This document shows positions 30,630-41,300 of a stretch of 64,000 nucleotides of DNA, one piece after another. The stretch comes from Paenibacillus sp. FSL H8-0332 (lineage in GTDB: Bacteria > Bacillota > Bacilli > Paenibacillales > Paenibacillaceae): the NCBI RefSeq assembly GCF_037963835.1, contig NZ_CP150145.1, positions 4,278,001 to 4,342,000 on the forward strand. Direction: 5' to 3'. The notes beneath the pieces are model-generated. The model made no database searches and had not been told where the DNA came from. It saw nothing but the letters and a program-made list of their open reading frames with translations. The number at the start of each line of letters is the position of its first letter. Position 1 is the stretch's first letter. Made by a program: the position numbers and the translations under genes.

Positions 30630-32213
30630 CTACTTTACATAGTTTTCAAATCTTGAAATCAACCATTCGGACGGCAAATCCTGAAAGACCTGTTCATTCC
30701 AGTACATATCATTGACTTCACCGCCGACGATAGCAATCGCACCCAGTTCCTCAGCATGCAGGATTTGTGCATACAATTCCTCAATTAGCTGGGTATAGGA
30801 TAGCCCGCTCGCTTTAACCGCCCGATACAGATAAGGCCGCAGTGTAGAGTTCAGTACCCGGAACAGCACTGCTGTCAGCGCAGAAGCCAAAATGAGCCGC
30901 TCCCTTGAGAACTCCCGAGTCTGATGGACGTAATGGGGAGCACTCAGGGAGTACTCCACTTCATAGCGCCTGCATACCTCTTCCATCTCCGAGCCGGGTA
31001 ATATTTGCAGACGGTGAATATTCAGGATATGATCCGTTGCTTCGAAATAAGGCAATATAGTATTAAGACCCTCCAGGTAAGACTCATAGGTTTCAAACGG
31101 CAGTCCCAAAATCAGATCCACCTTAAGCACAACGTTATACTGCCGGGCTTGACTCATGAATTGATCCAGCTTCCTCGGAATCACTCCTACCCGGTGAACG
31201 GCCCGAAGTGACTCCTTGTTAAGTGATTGAAGCCCGATGCAATTAATGACCGTGTAATCCTCCAGCAGACTTGAGTAATGCTGCGCGACATCGGCAAAGT
31301 GCGGTTTGTAGGTATTCAGAATATTCTGTCTGTATTTCAGTTGAGCTGTAAGCTGAAAAAATTCTTCATCGACCCCGTTGTACATCAACTCCCAGTAGAG
31401 CAGATAGGGCAGCTGGACCCCATCTTCCTTCATCTGGATCAGATAACGGATAATGGCCTTCGCTCTTTCCAGGTCATTCGTAAAGATCGAATCAAAAATA
31501 CGCAAAGAGAGAACCTGCTTCTTTTCAATTAAGTGATGGAGCTCGCGGAATACCCGGTTCAGTGAAAAAGAATACACCTTGTCCAGATTCTTGTGGTATA
31601 CGCAATATTTACAGCGGTACCGGCAGCCGCGTTGGGTTTCCAGATACGCCTCTTGCCCTTCATACAGATCGTTCTCAATCACCTCATTCAGATAGATAGA
31701 GGGAATCTCATCAAGCTCGGCAATCTGGTTCTCCAGGAGAGGTTCCGTATATTGCAAAGCTCCGCCGGACCAGAAGGCCGCACCGGCTGGCCGCTCGCTT
31801 CCAAATCCCCGCAAATAATCGACAAGCTGCAGGAGTATTCTCTCTCCAGGCCCGATAACATAATAGTCCGAAGGGAATTGCCGGGAACGTCTGCCGATCC
31901 AATCCAGAGAAATTTCAGGCCCGCCCAGCACATAACAAGAATCTGTCCTGGGCTTGAGATGCTTCAGCAGCGCGCCAATCTTCTCGACATTCCATACATA
32001 ACAACTGAATCCGACCACATCGGCCCGGCTTCTGATAATGTCGCTGGCCATCAGCGATGCATCGCTATCTGTGGAATAATTGCTCACTTCAACATCCAGA
32101 TCCTCCGGCTGCATACTGTAAGCTTCCAGGTAGCCTTTGAGAACATAAGAAGATAATAAATACCCGCGCTCACTGTCTGAGGGGTACAGATTAACGAATA
32201 GAAGCTTCATCAT
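30630..32213 (-). CDS. Radical SAM enzyme with N-terminal cobalamin-binding-like domain
   Basis: Protein of 527 aa. The N-terminal ~150 residues form a Rossmann-like B12-binding fold (LLFVNLYPSD, then VVGFSCYVWN and YVLGGPEIS), without the classical DxHxxG motif, as is common in class B radical SAM enzymes. The 4Fe-4S motif C-x3-C-x2-C is seen in RGCRYRCKYC near residue 200. The rest is a radical SAM barrel (LILGLPFET near 365) with an extra C-terminal domain. Such enzymes methylate or rearrange unactivated carbons; this one likely tailors a building block or the chain. ATG 32213 overlaps the stop of the aminotransferase gene (TGATG), and the two may work on one precursor. The exact reaction cannot be read from the sequence. 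Confidence 0.85.
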   Translation of the reverse strand: MMKLLFVNLYPSDSERGYLLSSYVLKGYLEAYSMQPEDLDVEVSNYSTDSDASLMASDIIRSRADVVGFSCYVWNVEKIGALLKHLKPRTDSCYVLGGPEISLDWIGRRSRQFPSDYYVIGPGERILLQLVDYLRGFGSERPAGAAFWSGGALQYTEPLLENQIAELDEIPSIYLNEVIENDLYEGQEAYLETQRGCRYRCKYCVYHKNLDKVYSFSLNRVFRELHHLIEKKQVLSLRIFDSIFTNDLERAKAIIRYLIQMKEDGVQLPYLLYWELMYNGVDEEFFQLTAQLKYRQNILNTYKPHFADVAQHYSSLLEDYTVINCIGLQSLNKESLRAVHRVGVIPRKLDQFMSQARQYNVVLKVDLILGLPFETYESYLEGLNTILPYFEATDHILNIHRLQILPGSEMEEVCRRYEVEYSLSAPHYVHQTREFSRERLILASALTAVLFRVLNSTLRPYLYRAVKASGLSYTQLIEELYAQILHAEELGAIAIVGGEVNDMYWNEQVFQDLPSEWLISRFENYVK

Positions 32214-33388
32214 CCTGTCGCTTTATTTGTAAAGAAATCTACCAGCCGGTCAATCCCTTCGTGGTAGCTGCTGCTTGAATACGAGAGCCGCAGCGTATAC
32301 GGCAAGCCGAAATCAGAACCCGGGACGGTGGCTACATGTTTATATTTCATAATTTCCTCTGCCAGCTCCAGGCTGGTAGACAGCCCGTGCTCATCCATAT
32401 AATCCTTGCAGTTCAAGGTGAAATAGAAGCTGCCCTTCGCTGGAATGGCTCTGACGAGCGGTACCTGTTCGAATTGCTCCACCGTATAATCCCGGCGGTC
32501 CCGGTACAGCCCGACCAGCTGCTCAATTTCCTCTGGATGCTGCAAGGCTTCCAGTGCGCCGAATTGCACAACCGGATCGGTCGTAAGCAGTGTATGATGC
32601 TGAATAACCGTCAGGGGTGTCACCAGCTCCTCCGGAACGATGCAGTAACCTACACGACGGCTGTACATTCTGTATCCTTTGGAGAACGCATTGGTTGTGA
32701 TGAATATTGACTTAGTATCCTTCAGTTCCAATACTGAAGTACTCCGCTGATCAAAGCACACACTAGAGTAAATCTCATCATTGATGACAACCGCTCTGCC
32801 GCCGATGATCTCATCCATGGCATACAGCTCTTCTGGGGTCAGAATGTTACCGAGTGGATTTCCAGGTGAGTTAATGACCACGATTTTGGTTTTATCCGTG
32901 AAATTGGCCCGGAATGAGTCTATATCCAGCGATAAGGTATCGAGATCTATGTTGTAATAGCGTACCTTGGCCCCAACCAGTTGGGCGCAGAAATGATAGA
33001 GAGAATAGTAAGGGAGCGGCAGGAGCACCTCATCACCCTCCTTGGCCAAAAGATAGAACAGATTACGGAACAAAGCACTAGTTCCCACATTAATCACGAT
33101 ATTGCTAGGCTTGATATCAAGATCGTAATTATTCTTGTAATCCTCAGCCAGCGCTTCTCTTAATTCAGGTAGACCTCCAGGAAATACCAGCGTGCTCTTC
33201 TCAAAAGTATCCAACGCTTCCTTCATAGCTCCAATGATCTCAGGATGCAGCGGCAGCTCCGATTTCCCCAAGGTCATCCGAATCACATCATTGATCCCTT
33301 CCTGCTCAAAGTCATTAGCCATCTGGTCAAGCACAAACATTAAGAACCGGTTGTCATGAAATTCAATCGGCGATCTCATTTCCATCAT
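32210..33388 (-). CDS. PLP-dependent aminotransferase, class I/II
   Basis: Protein of 392 aa, the normal length for fold-type I aspartate-aminotransferase-like enzymes. Seen: the NSPGNPLG motif near residue 175, the NDEIYS motif near 203, the PLP lysine in NAFSKGYRM near 235 followed by RRVGYC, and the carboxylate-binding Arg in YTLRLSYSS near the C terminus. The start is ATG 33388 (or the next ATG) behind GGAGG at a good spacing, 3 nt after the upstream PKS-NRPS stop. It either makes an unusual amino acid for one of the unassigned A domains or aminates a beta-keto intermediate left by the KS-ACP module upstream, which has no KR. The first is the more common role; the second is a speculation from position. 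Confidence 0.88.
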   Translation of the reverse strand: MMEMRSPIEFHDNRFLMFVLDQMANDFEQEGINDVIRMTLGKSELPLHPEIIGAMKEALDTFEKSTLVFPGGLPELREALAEDYKNNYDLDIKPSNIVINVGTSALFRNLFYLLAKEGDEVLLPLPYYSLYHFCAQLVGAKVRYYNIDLDTLSLDIDSFRANFTDKTKIVVINSPGNPLGNILTPEELYAMDEIIGGRAVVINDEIYSSVCFDQRSTSVLELKDTKSIFITTNAFSKGYRMYSRRVGYCIVPEELVTPLTVIQHHTLLTTDPVVQFGALEALQHPEEIEQLVGLYRDRRDYTVEQFEQVPLVRAIPAKGSFYFTLNCKDYMDEHGLSTSLELAEEIMKYKHVATVPGSDFGLPYTLRLSYSSSSYHEGIDRLVDFFTNKATG

Positions 33389-33391
33389 TAC

Positions 33392-36300
33392 TTATTCCTC
33401 CTTGGGATTAGTAACGCTCTGAGCAAGCGTTTCTATTATTTTGTGATATCTTTGGGCCATGGAACGGATATAGTCTGCTTCCAGCAGAGAATCATCCCAA
33501 TAGAATGTACACTGCAACCCTTCATCGCTCTTGGCCACCGCCAGCTTAAGAAGCGCTTCCTCCGGCATATACTGATGGAATTCGGCAAGACGCAATCCCT
33601 CAGGCGCCAGGGGCCATTCTTCCTCCGCAAACAGCACTTGATACAAGGTCTCCTTGGATTCAGCTATCTTCCCGGCGTTCACCCATTGGAGATCATAGGG
33701 ATAAAGCATGGATGATCTTCCCGCTTCAACCTCCTGCTTGACCTGCCCAAGCAGCGCACCGAATGAGGTGCTGTGTTGCAGAGACAGCCGCAACGGACTC
33801 AGTGTCTGGTAGATAAAGGGTAATCCGCTCTCACGAGTCTGGGCGCTGCCGTTCATCAGGGTACCTACCAGTATGTCCTCTGCCTGAGTAAGCTGCCGAA
33901 GCAGCATGATATAACACGATAGCAGCAGCACTGTCACATCTGCACCATAAGGAGCAGCATAGCTGTGAAGAAGACCTAGCGTCTTGGGAGGCAGGATAAT
34001 GCCGGTATGGGACCATGATAATCTGGTACCGGCCTGCTCTTTCCCTCCGCGCTTCAGCCTGAATTCAAACCGCGGCAGGGGATGCCTCAGTGCTCTTGTC
34101 CAATAGGGCCGCTGCGGCTCCAGATAACCTTCGTGCAGCAGACTCTGCTGCCAGCTTGCAAAGCTCAAGGCATACGCCGTTTCCTGAATCTCTGTATCGC
34201 ACGTCGTATCCCCTTCCTGCAGCTTCACCGGCAGATTAGCATTCAGCACATCCGTCGGTTCACGGTAGATGTGAAGGATGTCACTAAGCATTCTGCTTAC
34301 AGCCAGGCATTCTGCAATGAATGGGTGAACCGTTAAGATGACATGGTTCAGCTCCTTACTGTCCTGGAGCATAGTGACCCGGTACAGCGGCCCGCTGGAC
34401 AAATCAAAGCGGTGGCGGATTTCCTCCAGGAGCAGGACCGAAATGAGCTGGTCTACGTTACTGTCACCGGGTATAGGCGATATTGCAAGTCCTGGGGAAC
34501 TTGACTCCAGAACAGCCTGTCTATGTCCCCTTTCGTCTTCTTGCAGTACGATTCTGGCACCTGGAGTCTTCCGGTGAAATATCTCCAGTGCCCTGGCAAG
34601 CGCATCCTGCTGAACCTCTCCATGGAGCAGTACATGAACAACAACATTGTTTATCGCCTCTCTGTTACGAACGATCATCCTTTGCCGGAGGGATAATGGA
34701 CCTTTCCCGGAGGTCTTCACTCTCTCCAGCGGCGGGAGCTCAAATAGCCCATGCTTCACTTTTCTTTTGCGTTCAATAACTACAGCTTCCGCAAGAGTAA
34801 GAATCCGGTATTCTGACAGTCTCCGCTCCGGATCGTTCACAATCTGCTCAACCAGCGTCAAGAAGTGTCCGGCTAACTGGACAATCGACTCTTTGTGGAA
34901 AAGGCGCTTATAGAATTCAAAAGAACAATTGAGCTCACCCTGCGAGCCTTGAAACAGATCCAGCTTTAAATCCAGGGTACAGGCTGTACGCTCCCAATCC
35001 ATCATTCCAATCTTAATAGAGTCCAGTTCAAAGCTTTGATTCCGGGTTCCCTGATTATGCAGTATCAGCATAGTATCAAAGATCGGATTGCGGGAAAGAT
35101 CCCTCTTTTGCTTCAGCAAGTCGACCATTTGTTCAAACGGGTAATCCTGGTGATCATAAGCTTCAACCGTCTGCCTGACCACCGCTTTGAGCAGATCCTT
35201 GAACCTTAGGCTGCCGGCCGGAGAGCAGCGGAGCGGCAAATAATTCGTAAATAGACCGATCATCTGCTCGGAACCCTGGTAACGGCGCCCGGCCATTAAC
35301 GAGCCGATTACCACCTCCTCTTGTCCTGTGTAGATGTGAAGCAGTGAACTGTAGACGGCAAGCATCATCATGTACAACGTTGCCCCGTGCTCCAGCGCCA
35401 GAGCCTTCAGCTTGTCCACCTGACTGGACGGAATCGTAACGCAGTGCACATCCCCCTCAAATGTCATAATCGGAGGACGGGGGAAGTCATGAGGCATATC
35501 GAGGACCGGAAGCTTGTCATGGTTATCCTCTGCCAACATGCGCCTCCAATAGGCTTCCTGAAGCCGCATATCATCACTGTGCATTTGCGCGGATTGCCAG
35601 AGAACATAATCTTTATACTGACTCTGCAAAGCGGGCAGAGAGTGACCCAAGTATAGCGCTGAGAATTCCTTCATCAGAATCTCCATGGATACCCCGTCGG
35701 AGATAATATGATGCATATCGAACAGGAACAGGTGAAGCTCACGGCCTCCTTCCTGCGGCCTAAGCCTGAATAATCCCACTCTCAGCAAGGGAGCCTCTTC
35801 AAGCTGAAAAGGCTGAATGAAATTCCTCAAGATATCCTCCGGCCTAACCGTTGCCGGCTCCGCGTCATATTGGACCCTAAAATCGGCATCAGGCAGTATA
35901 CACTGGACAATCTCATCCTCTGTCACATCAAATACCGTCCGGAAGGATTCATGCCTGCGGATGAGCTGCGCAAATGTATCCTTGAAGCGCTGCACATCTA
36001 TAGGACCGGTGATGATCGCAGCACCCGGCATATTGTAATTCAGACTTTGTCCTGCCAGTTGGTTGAGGACAAACAGTCTTCTCTGTGCATGGGAGAGCGG
36101 GTAGTATTCCCGCGCGGGTCCGGAAGCGGGGGCGTCTTCCTCCGGTGTAGCCGTGAGCAAACCAGCCAGCCCGCGAATGCTGGGGAATTGAAAGAACTGA
36201 GCCATGTTCACCACGGCACCGAACTCCCCCCTGATACGATTAATCAAATCTGTGGCCAACAGCGAATCTCCGCCAAGCTGAAAAAAATCGTCCGTTACAT

Positions 36301-38311
36301 CCAGCCGTTCCAGCCCGAGCACCTTGCCCCACAGCTGGGCCATACGGTATTCTTCCTCCGTAGGAGGGAAGCCTCCGCCGTCGAAGAGTCGAACTTCGGT
36401 TGTTACCCGTAGATTCTCTTGTATATGGCGGCCGGGACGCCGGGTTGGTGCTTCGACCCAGTGCCTTGTGCGTTCCCACGCATAGGTAGGCAGGGGCCGT
36501 TTGGCATATTGGGCCTGCGGATAAAATTCCATCCATTGGATACTCCCTCCCTCCGCATAGGCCCGGGCAACCGCAGCACACTCATCTCCGCTGTCAGCCG
36601 TCCGCAGCGGATTTCCCGGCGGACAGAGCGATGAATACACCCCCTCTTGACGCAGATCCAGCCAATCCTTGGAGCCGAAGGCACAATAAGCCTGGCGGAG
36701 CTTGCCCAGCAGCTTCCCGGGATCTGCTGCCAGAATTGCCAGCCGGCAAGCATGATGCTCACGGCCAGTACTTAACACTGCACAGATTTCCTCCAGATTT
36801 GCGGGTTCTGCACAGTCGCTGATAAATTCAATATATTTACCGATGAGTCTCCGTAAAGAAGCTTCGTTGCGTGCAGAGAGTGGAAAGATGTATACAGGCC
36901 GCAGCGGCAGCGGCCGTCTACCGGTTTGACGAGGCTGGAACTCTTCCAGCACAACATGACAATTCGTTCCGCTGAGCCCAAATGAGCTCACCCCCGCCCG
37001 CAGCGGCTGGCCGTTTGGAGAACTCCATTCCTTCAGCCGGGTATTGATATAGACCGGGGACCGCTGCAGACTCATCAGCGGATTGGGTTCAACAAAGTGG
37101 ATGGATGGCGGCAACAGCCTCTTTTGCATGGCCATTACCGTCTTAATTAATCCAGCTATGCCAGAAGCCGAATCCAAATGACCGATATTGCTCTTGACGG
37201 AGCCAACCCCGCAAAAGTGATTATTCAGCGAGAACTTCCGGAATGCATTGGTCAGACCCTTAATTTCTATGGGATCTCCGATCTTGGTGCCGGTCCCATG
37301 GGCTTCGATATAGCTGATGGTCAGCGGATCAATCCCCGCGCGGTTCCATGCTTTGACCAGCACCTCCTCTTGGGCTAAAGCATTGGGCGACGCCATACCG
37401 TTGGACGTTCCATCTTGGTTGATCGCACTCCCCTTGATAACTGCATAGACATAATCCCCGTCTGCTTCCGCCTGCTTCAGCGGCTTGATCAGCACCGCGC
37501 CACAGCCTTCGCCCCAGGCCGTACCATTTGCACTTGCATCAAAGCTGCGGGACTTGCCCTCAATGGACGTAATTCCCAAGCCGCTCCCGTTCTCCAGCTT
37601 AGCCGGCAGCGGTCCGATGGCTACCCCCCCAACCAGCGCCATTGAACAGTCTCCAGCATGCAATCCTTCACATGCCAGATGCAGAGCAACCAGTGAGGAA
37701 GAACAGGCTGTCGCTATACTTACTGCCGGACCCGACAGGTTCATGGCATAGGATAGTCTGCTTGCCACCACTGGCGGGAAGTTGCCCACAAATGCTGCGG
37801 GGACATCCTCGGATACCATATCCTTATATCTGGCTTCGCTGAAGCCCACATACACACCAGTATCGGCATTGCGGATACGTTCCCCGCCATAACCCGCATC
37901 CTCAATAGCCTCATAGCCCGTCTCCATAAAAATCCGCTGCTGCGGGTCCATATATTGGGCTTCCCCGGGAAGAATATTGAAGAATTCCGCATCGAAAAAA
38001 TCAATCTCGTCCAAATAACCGGCTTGATAATAAGGGCCGCCGGAATCATCTTCACCCAGGAAGGGACGGATGCTCTCCATACGGGCGGACGGGAATGGCC
38101 GGATGCTGTTCATACCGCTGGCCACATTGTGCCAGAACTCCTCTTTATTGCCGGCTTGGGGGAACCGGCAGGAGATGCCGATAATGGCAATGTCTTTTGA
38201 TTGATCACCTGTAACCGACTGGTGCGCCTTGATCAACGAATAAGCATTGTCTTCCGAGATTGCATCAATGGCAACAAGCTGCAAGATGGATTCTACAAAC
38301 GAATTGCTCAT
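33392..38311 (-). CDS. PKS-NRPS: KS-ACP-C-C*, second C degenerate
   Basis: Protein of 1,639 aa. KS about 39-470 (Cys in ATACSSS near 198, EAHGTGT near 334, NIGHLDSASG), post-KS motif PLPTYAWERTRHW; no KR, DH or AT; ACP with GGDSLLA near 679; C1 from about 735 with an intact HHIISDG near 867; C2* from about 1204 to the end, where the HHxxxDG site reads HPFIAEC. The module would leave a beta-keto group unless another protein acts on it. C1 probably condenses with the monomer loaded on the separate A-PCP protein (28581-30626). C2* cannot be catalytic by the known mechanism and may instead be a docking or recruiting domain, as X domains are. ATG 38311 overlaps the TGA of the upstream gene (ATGA), with GAGGAG just before. 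Confidence 0.92.
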   Translation of the reverse strand: MSNSFVESILQLVAIDAISEDNAYSLIKAHQSVTGDQSKDIAIIGISCRFPQAGNKEEFWHNVASGMNSIRPFPSARMESIRPFLGEDDSGGPYYQAGYLDEIDFFDAEFFNILPGEAQYMDPQQRIFMETGYEAIEDAGYGGERIRNADTGVYVGFSEARYKDMVSEDVPAAFVGNFPPVVASRLSYAMNLSGPAVSIATACSSSLVALHLACEGLHAGDCSMALVGGVAIGPLPAKLENGSGLGITSIEGKSRSFDASANGTAWGEGCGAVLIKPLKQAEADGDYVYAVIKGSAINQDGTSNGMASPNALAQEEVLVKAWNRAGIDPLTISYIEAHGTGTKIGDPIEIKGLTNAFRKFSLNNHFCGVGSVKSNIGHLDSASGIAGLIKTVMAMQKRLLPPSIHFVEPNPLMSLQRSPVYINTRLKEWSSPNGQPLRAGVSSFGLSGTNCHVVLEEFQPRQTGRRPLPLRPVYIFPLSARNEASLRRLIGKYIEFISDCAEPANLEEICAVLSTGREHHACRLAILAADPGKLLGKLRQAYCAFGSKDWLDLRQEGVYSSLCPPGNPLRTADSGDECAAVARAYAEGGSIQWMEFYPQAQYAKRPLPTYAWERTRHWVEAPTRRPGRHIQENLRVTTEVRLFDGGGFPPTEEEYRMAQLWGKVLGLERLDVTDDFFQLGGDSLLATDLINRIRGEFGAVVNMAQFFQFPSIRGLAGLLTATPEEDAPASGPAREYYPLSHAQRRLFVLNQLAGQSLNYNMPGAAIITGPIDVQRFKDTFAQLIRRHESFRTVFDVTEDEIVQCILPDADFRVQYDAEPATVRPEDILRNFIQPFQLEEAPLLRVGLFRLRPQEGGRELHLFLFDMHHIISDGVSMEILMKEFSALYLGHSLPALQSQYKDYVLWQSAQMHSDDMRLQEAYWRRMLAEDNHDKLPVLDMPHDFPRPPIMTFEGDVHCVTIPSSQVDKLKALALEHGATLYMMMLAVYSSLLHIYTGQEEVVIGSLMAGRRYQGSEQMIGLFTNYLPLRCSPAGSLRFKDLLKAVVRQTVEAYDHQDYPFEQMVDLLKQKRDLSRNPIFDTMLILHNQGTRNQSFELDSIKIGMMDWERTACTLDLKLDLFQGSQGELNCSFEFYKRLFHKESIVQLAGHFLTLVEQIVNDPERRLSEYRILTLAEAVVIERKRKVKHGLFELPPLERVKTSGKGPLSLRQRMIVRNREAINNVVVHVLLHGEVQQDALARALEIFHRKTPGARIVLQEDERGHRQAVLESSSPGLAISPIPGDSNVDQLISVLLLEEIRHRFDLSSGPLYRVTMLQDSKELNHVILTVHPFIAECLAVSRMLSDILHIYREPTDVLNANLPVKLQEGDTTCDTEIQETAYALSFASWQQSLLHEGYLEPQRPYWTRALRHPLPRFEFRLKRGGKEQAGTRLSWSHTGIILPPKTLGLLHSYAAPYGADVTVLLLSCYIMLLRQLTQAEDILVGTLMNGSAQTRESGLPFIYQTLSPLRLSLQHSTSFGALLGQVKQEVEAGRSSMLYPYDLQWVNAGKIAESKETLYQVLFAEEEWPLAPEGLRLAEFHQYMPEEALLKLAVAKSDEGLQCTFYWDDSLLEADYIRSMAQRYHKIIETLAQSVTNPKEE

Positions 38312-41300
38312 AGCTCCTCAAATCCTTTCATGGCCTCACCGACAGAGATGCCATCATTCTTGACGCTCTTTATCAGCCGGCGCAAGGCATCATCCTCAGG
38401 GGCCGTTGATCCTGCCCAAGATGGTTGTTCCGGCGCAGCCTGCGGTACGGCTCGCTTATCTCCGATAAATTGCGCCAGCCTGGCAATAGTACCGTAGGAG
38501 AATAAGTCACCGGCTTCAACCTCTGCATCTACCTGCGCATTGACCAGGCTCAAGACCTTGAGGATCAGCAGAGAGTCACCACCGATATCAAAAAAGTTAT
38601 CGTTAACGTCAAACTCCTCGTAACCCAGCACCTGTGCCCAAATCAGTGAAATCTGCTTTTCAAGCACTGTAAATTCTCCATCACTCCTACCGGTCAAGAG
38701 CACCTCCTTCAAGCTTTCCGCAGCAATTCCCGGAAGGGGCTCAGCCTTAACTGGGCGAATGCCCGAGGAAGTTCCGCGAATCACATCAGGTGCTAGCCGG
38801 ATCTTCATCATTGGAGCCCACTCGGCCAGCACATGCGGGTCGAACTTGCCGATAACCACTTGATCCATCCGGCTGGATAGTCCAATGCGGAGAGCGGCCA
38901 AGGCATCTCCGGGAGGCATATATCCCATGCATCCGGGGTCGGTCAGTCCCTCCCATGCATACCAATTCACAGCCAGCGTATTCTTTCCACGTGCATTTCG
39001 GCTGGCACTGAAGGCATCCAAGAAGGCATTGGCCGCAGCGTAATCGGCTCCTCCGACCCCGCCCCAGAGGGAGGCGACCGAGGAGTAGACTACAAAGAAA
39101 TCCAGTGGATCTTGAGCCAGCAGACTGTCAAGCACCAGCGTTCCCTGTATCTTGGGCCGCAGAACTTGCCGGAATTTCTCTTGGGTCTGGGTTTTCAGCG
39201 GTTGACTGCAGGCACCCGGTGCAGCCGCGCAATGGATCACCCCATGAACGCTGCCCGCTATTCTCCGTACTTGCGCCATAATCTCGCGCATGCGCTGCTC
39301 ATCAGCAACATCTCCGGCAAAATAGTGAATCTCCGATCCGGTGTTATCCTCCAGTTCCAGAAGCGACGCCAGTTTATGCATATCCGAAGGATGTATACCT
39401 TCTGCCGGGTGCTCCAGACACTGTCTCCAGCGAAGCTTGTCAGGCAATACGGAGCGGCTGATAATGACCAGCTTGACAGGCTTCTCCCGGGATAAATACC
39501 TACAGATCTCCATTCCCAGCCTGCCCAATCCTCCGGTAACAATATAGATTCCATCCTCACGGACCCTGAATTCCTGCCGGGGATAATTCTTCGGATTGAA
39601 CCGGGCTAACTCCTGAACCAATCGCTCCTGGCGGAAAGCGACCAGACCGTCATTCTTGTTCTCCGCCAGTTCCTTCATAATCAAAGCAGACACTTCTTCA
39701 GCGGAGTAAGCGCCGGTATCCACATCAAGCGCATAGCAGCGCAGCTTAGGATGCTCCTGGGAAATGACCTTGACAAGTCCCAGTATCGACGACTTCCCGG
39801 GAGAGACGGCTTGGTCTCCGGCGAGCATCACAGCATGGTCGGTCACGACCCGGATATCTGCCTCGTCATGAGTTCCGAAGTTCAACATAGCTCTTGTCAG
39901 GTATGTGACACTGTAGAGTCCTGCTTGCAGCAACAGATCTGCCGTACCGCTGTCGGGCACTTCCGCACAGGCTGTGCACGCCCAGAGGTGTATCACTCCG
40001 GAAATCTGCCGCCCCTGTTCAGCCAGAATGTTCATTAGACGGATATAATGGACCTCTTCTCCGGCATCTATTGTAAACCGGTTGCTGTGACGGAAGTTGA
40101 ATTCACTTCCCTTGTCTACAGTAATAATGCTGCAGCCTAGCCGCATAAGCTGCCCGGACAAGTGCTCCCCGATCCCCAGCTCATCCCGGAAGATCAGCCA
40201 GACGCCCCCGGGCTGGCTGACCGGCTCCGCATCCGGTTTTTTGGGAAGCCAGCGCACCTCATACATCAGTTCTTCAGGCGGCAGGGCTAAGGTTTTGCCC
40301 ATCGAACCGATAATAAGGGCCGTGCCGCTTTCCGTATCTGAAGTCCCCGCTAGTTCCAGGGAATAGCTACGGACATCCGCAAACTGTTCCTCATGCAGAA
40401 GTTTCTCCCAGGCCGGGGCGGACAGCAAGGGGGTAGCTTGCCGTATATCCGTATCTTCAAAGTGCCACCAGCCCTCGGTTAGACCCCAAACCAAGTTCTC
40501 ACCGGGCTCGCTCAATACTTTTTCAATGAGATACAATACCCCGCCCGCCGCTATAATTTTCTTCAGTTGCGATAAAGCACATCTTAAATTCCGAGTGGCA
40601 TGGATCACATTTAGTCCAACAATGATATCGAATTGGCCGGGCTTGAATCCTTGTATCAACGGATCTTCCTCAATGTTAAAAACCTGGTACTGCACAAATG
40701 GATACTCCTTGAATTGTTTACTGGCCTCCAGAACAATCGACCGCCCTATATCCGTAAAACAATATTCAACTTGCAGACCGGCTAGTCCGGAGAAAATCGC
40801 TTTGCCGATGGTCCCCGATCCCCCTCCCACTTCCAGAATCCGGACGGGCCGGTGAAGCTGGGCTAACACAGTGATATGCTGCTGCAAAGCATCTATTGCC
40901 AGAATTTCATGCAGATCCCCCAAAGTCCGCCTCCGATTGGCAAATGACTGCAGAAAATGAGAGGTTCCATCCGGAAAAAGTACGCTCAGCGGAGAACGTT
41001 TGCCCGATAGAACATCTGGATACGCCTGGAAGCAATGCTTAAGAATCTGGAAGCTGCCTGCAAGCTCCGGATATTGCCGGCAATATTCCGCACATAAATC
41101 CTTCACATCCAGGCTGGAATATACACCGGTTAAAGAATGAATATCCCCCTCGGAATGTAAACATCCCTTCTGATTCAGAAAGGACAGCATATAGCTGACC
41201 AACCGCTGATAGGGAGGGGCAATTCTCGTCTTATGCATAATTTCCTGCCCGGAATAGACATTTTGGTCGTTAAACAATCCGTAGCTGCGAAAAAATTGCA

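Noticed and set aside
31593..32156. 187-residue plus-strand reading frame
   Set aside because: It is the shadow of the B12-type radical SAM gene, which has a clear CxxxCxxC motif and operon context.
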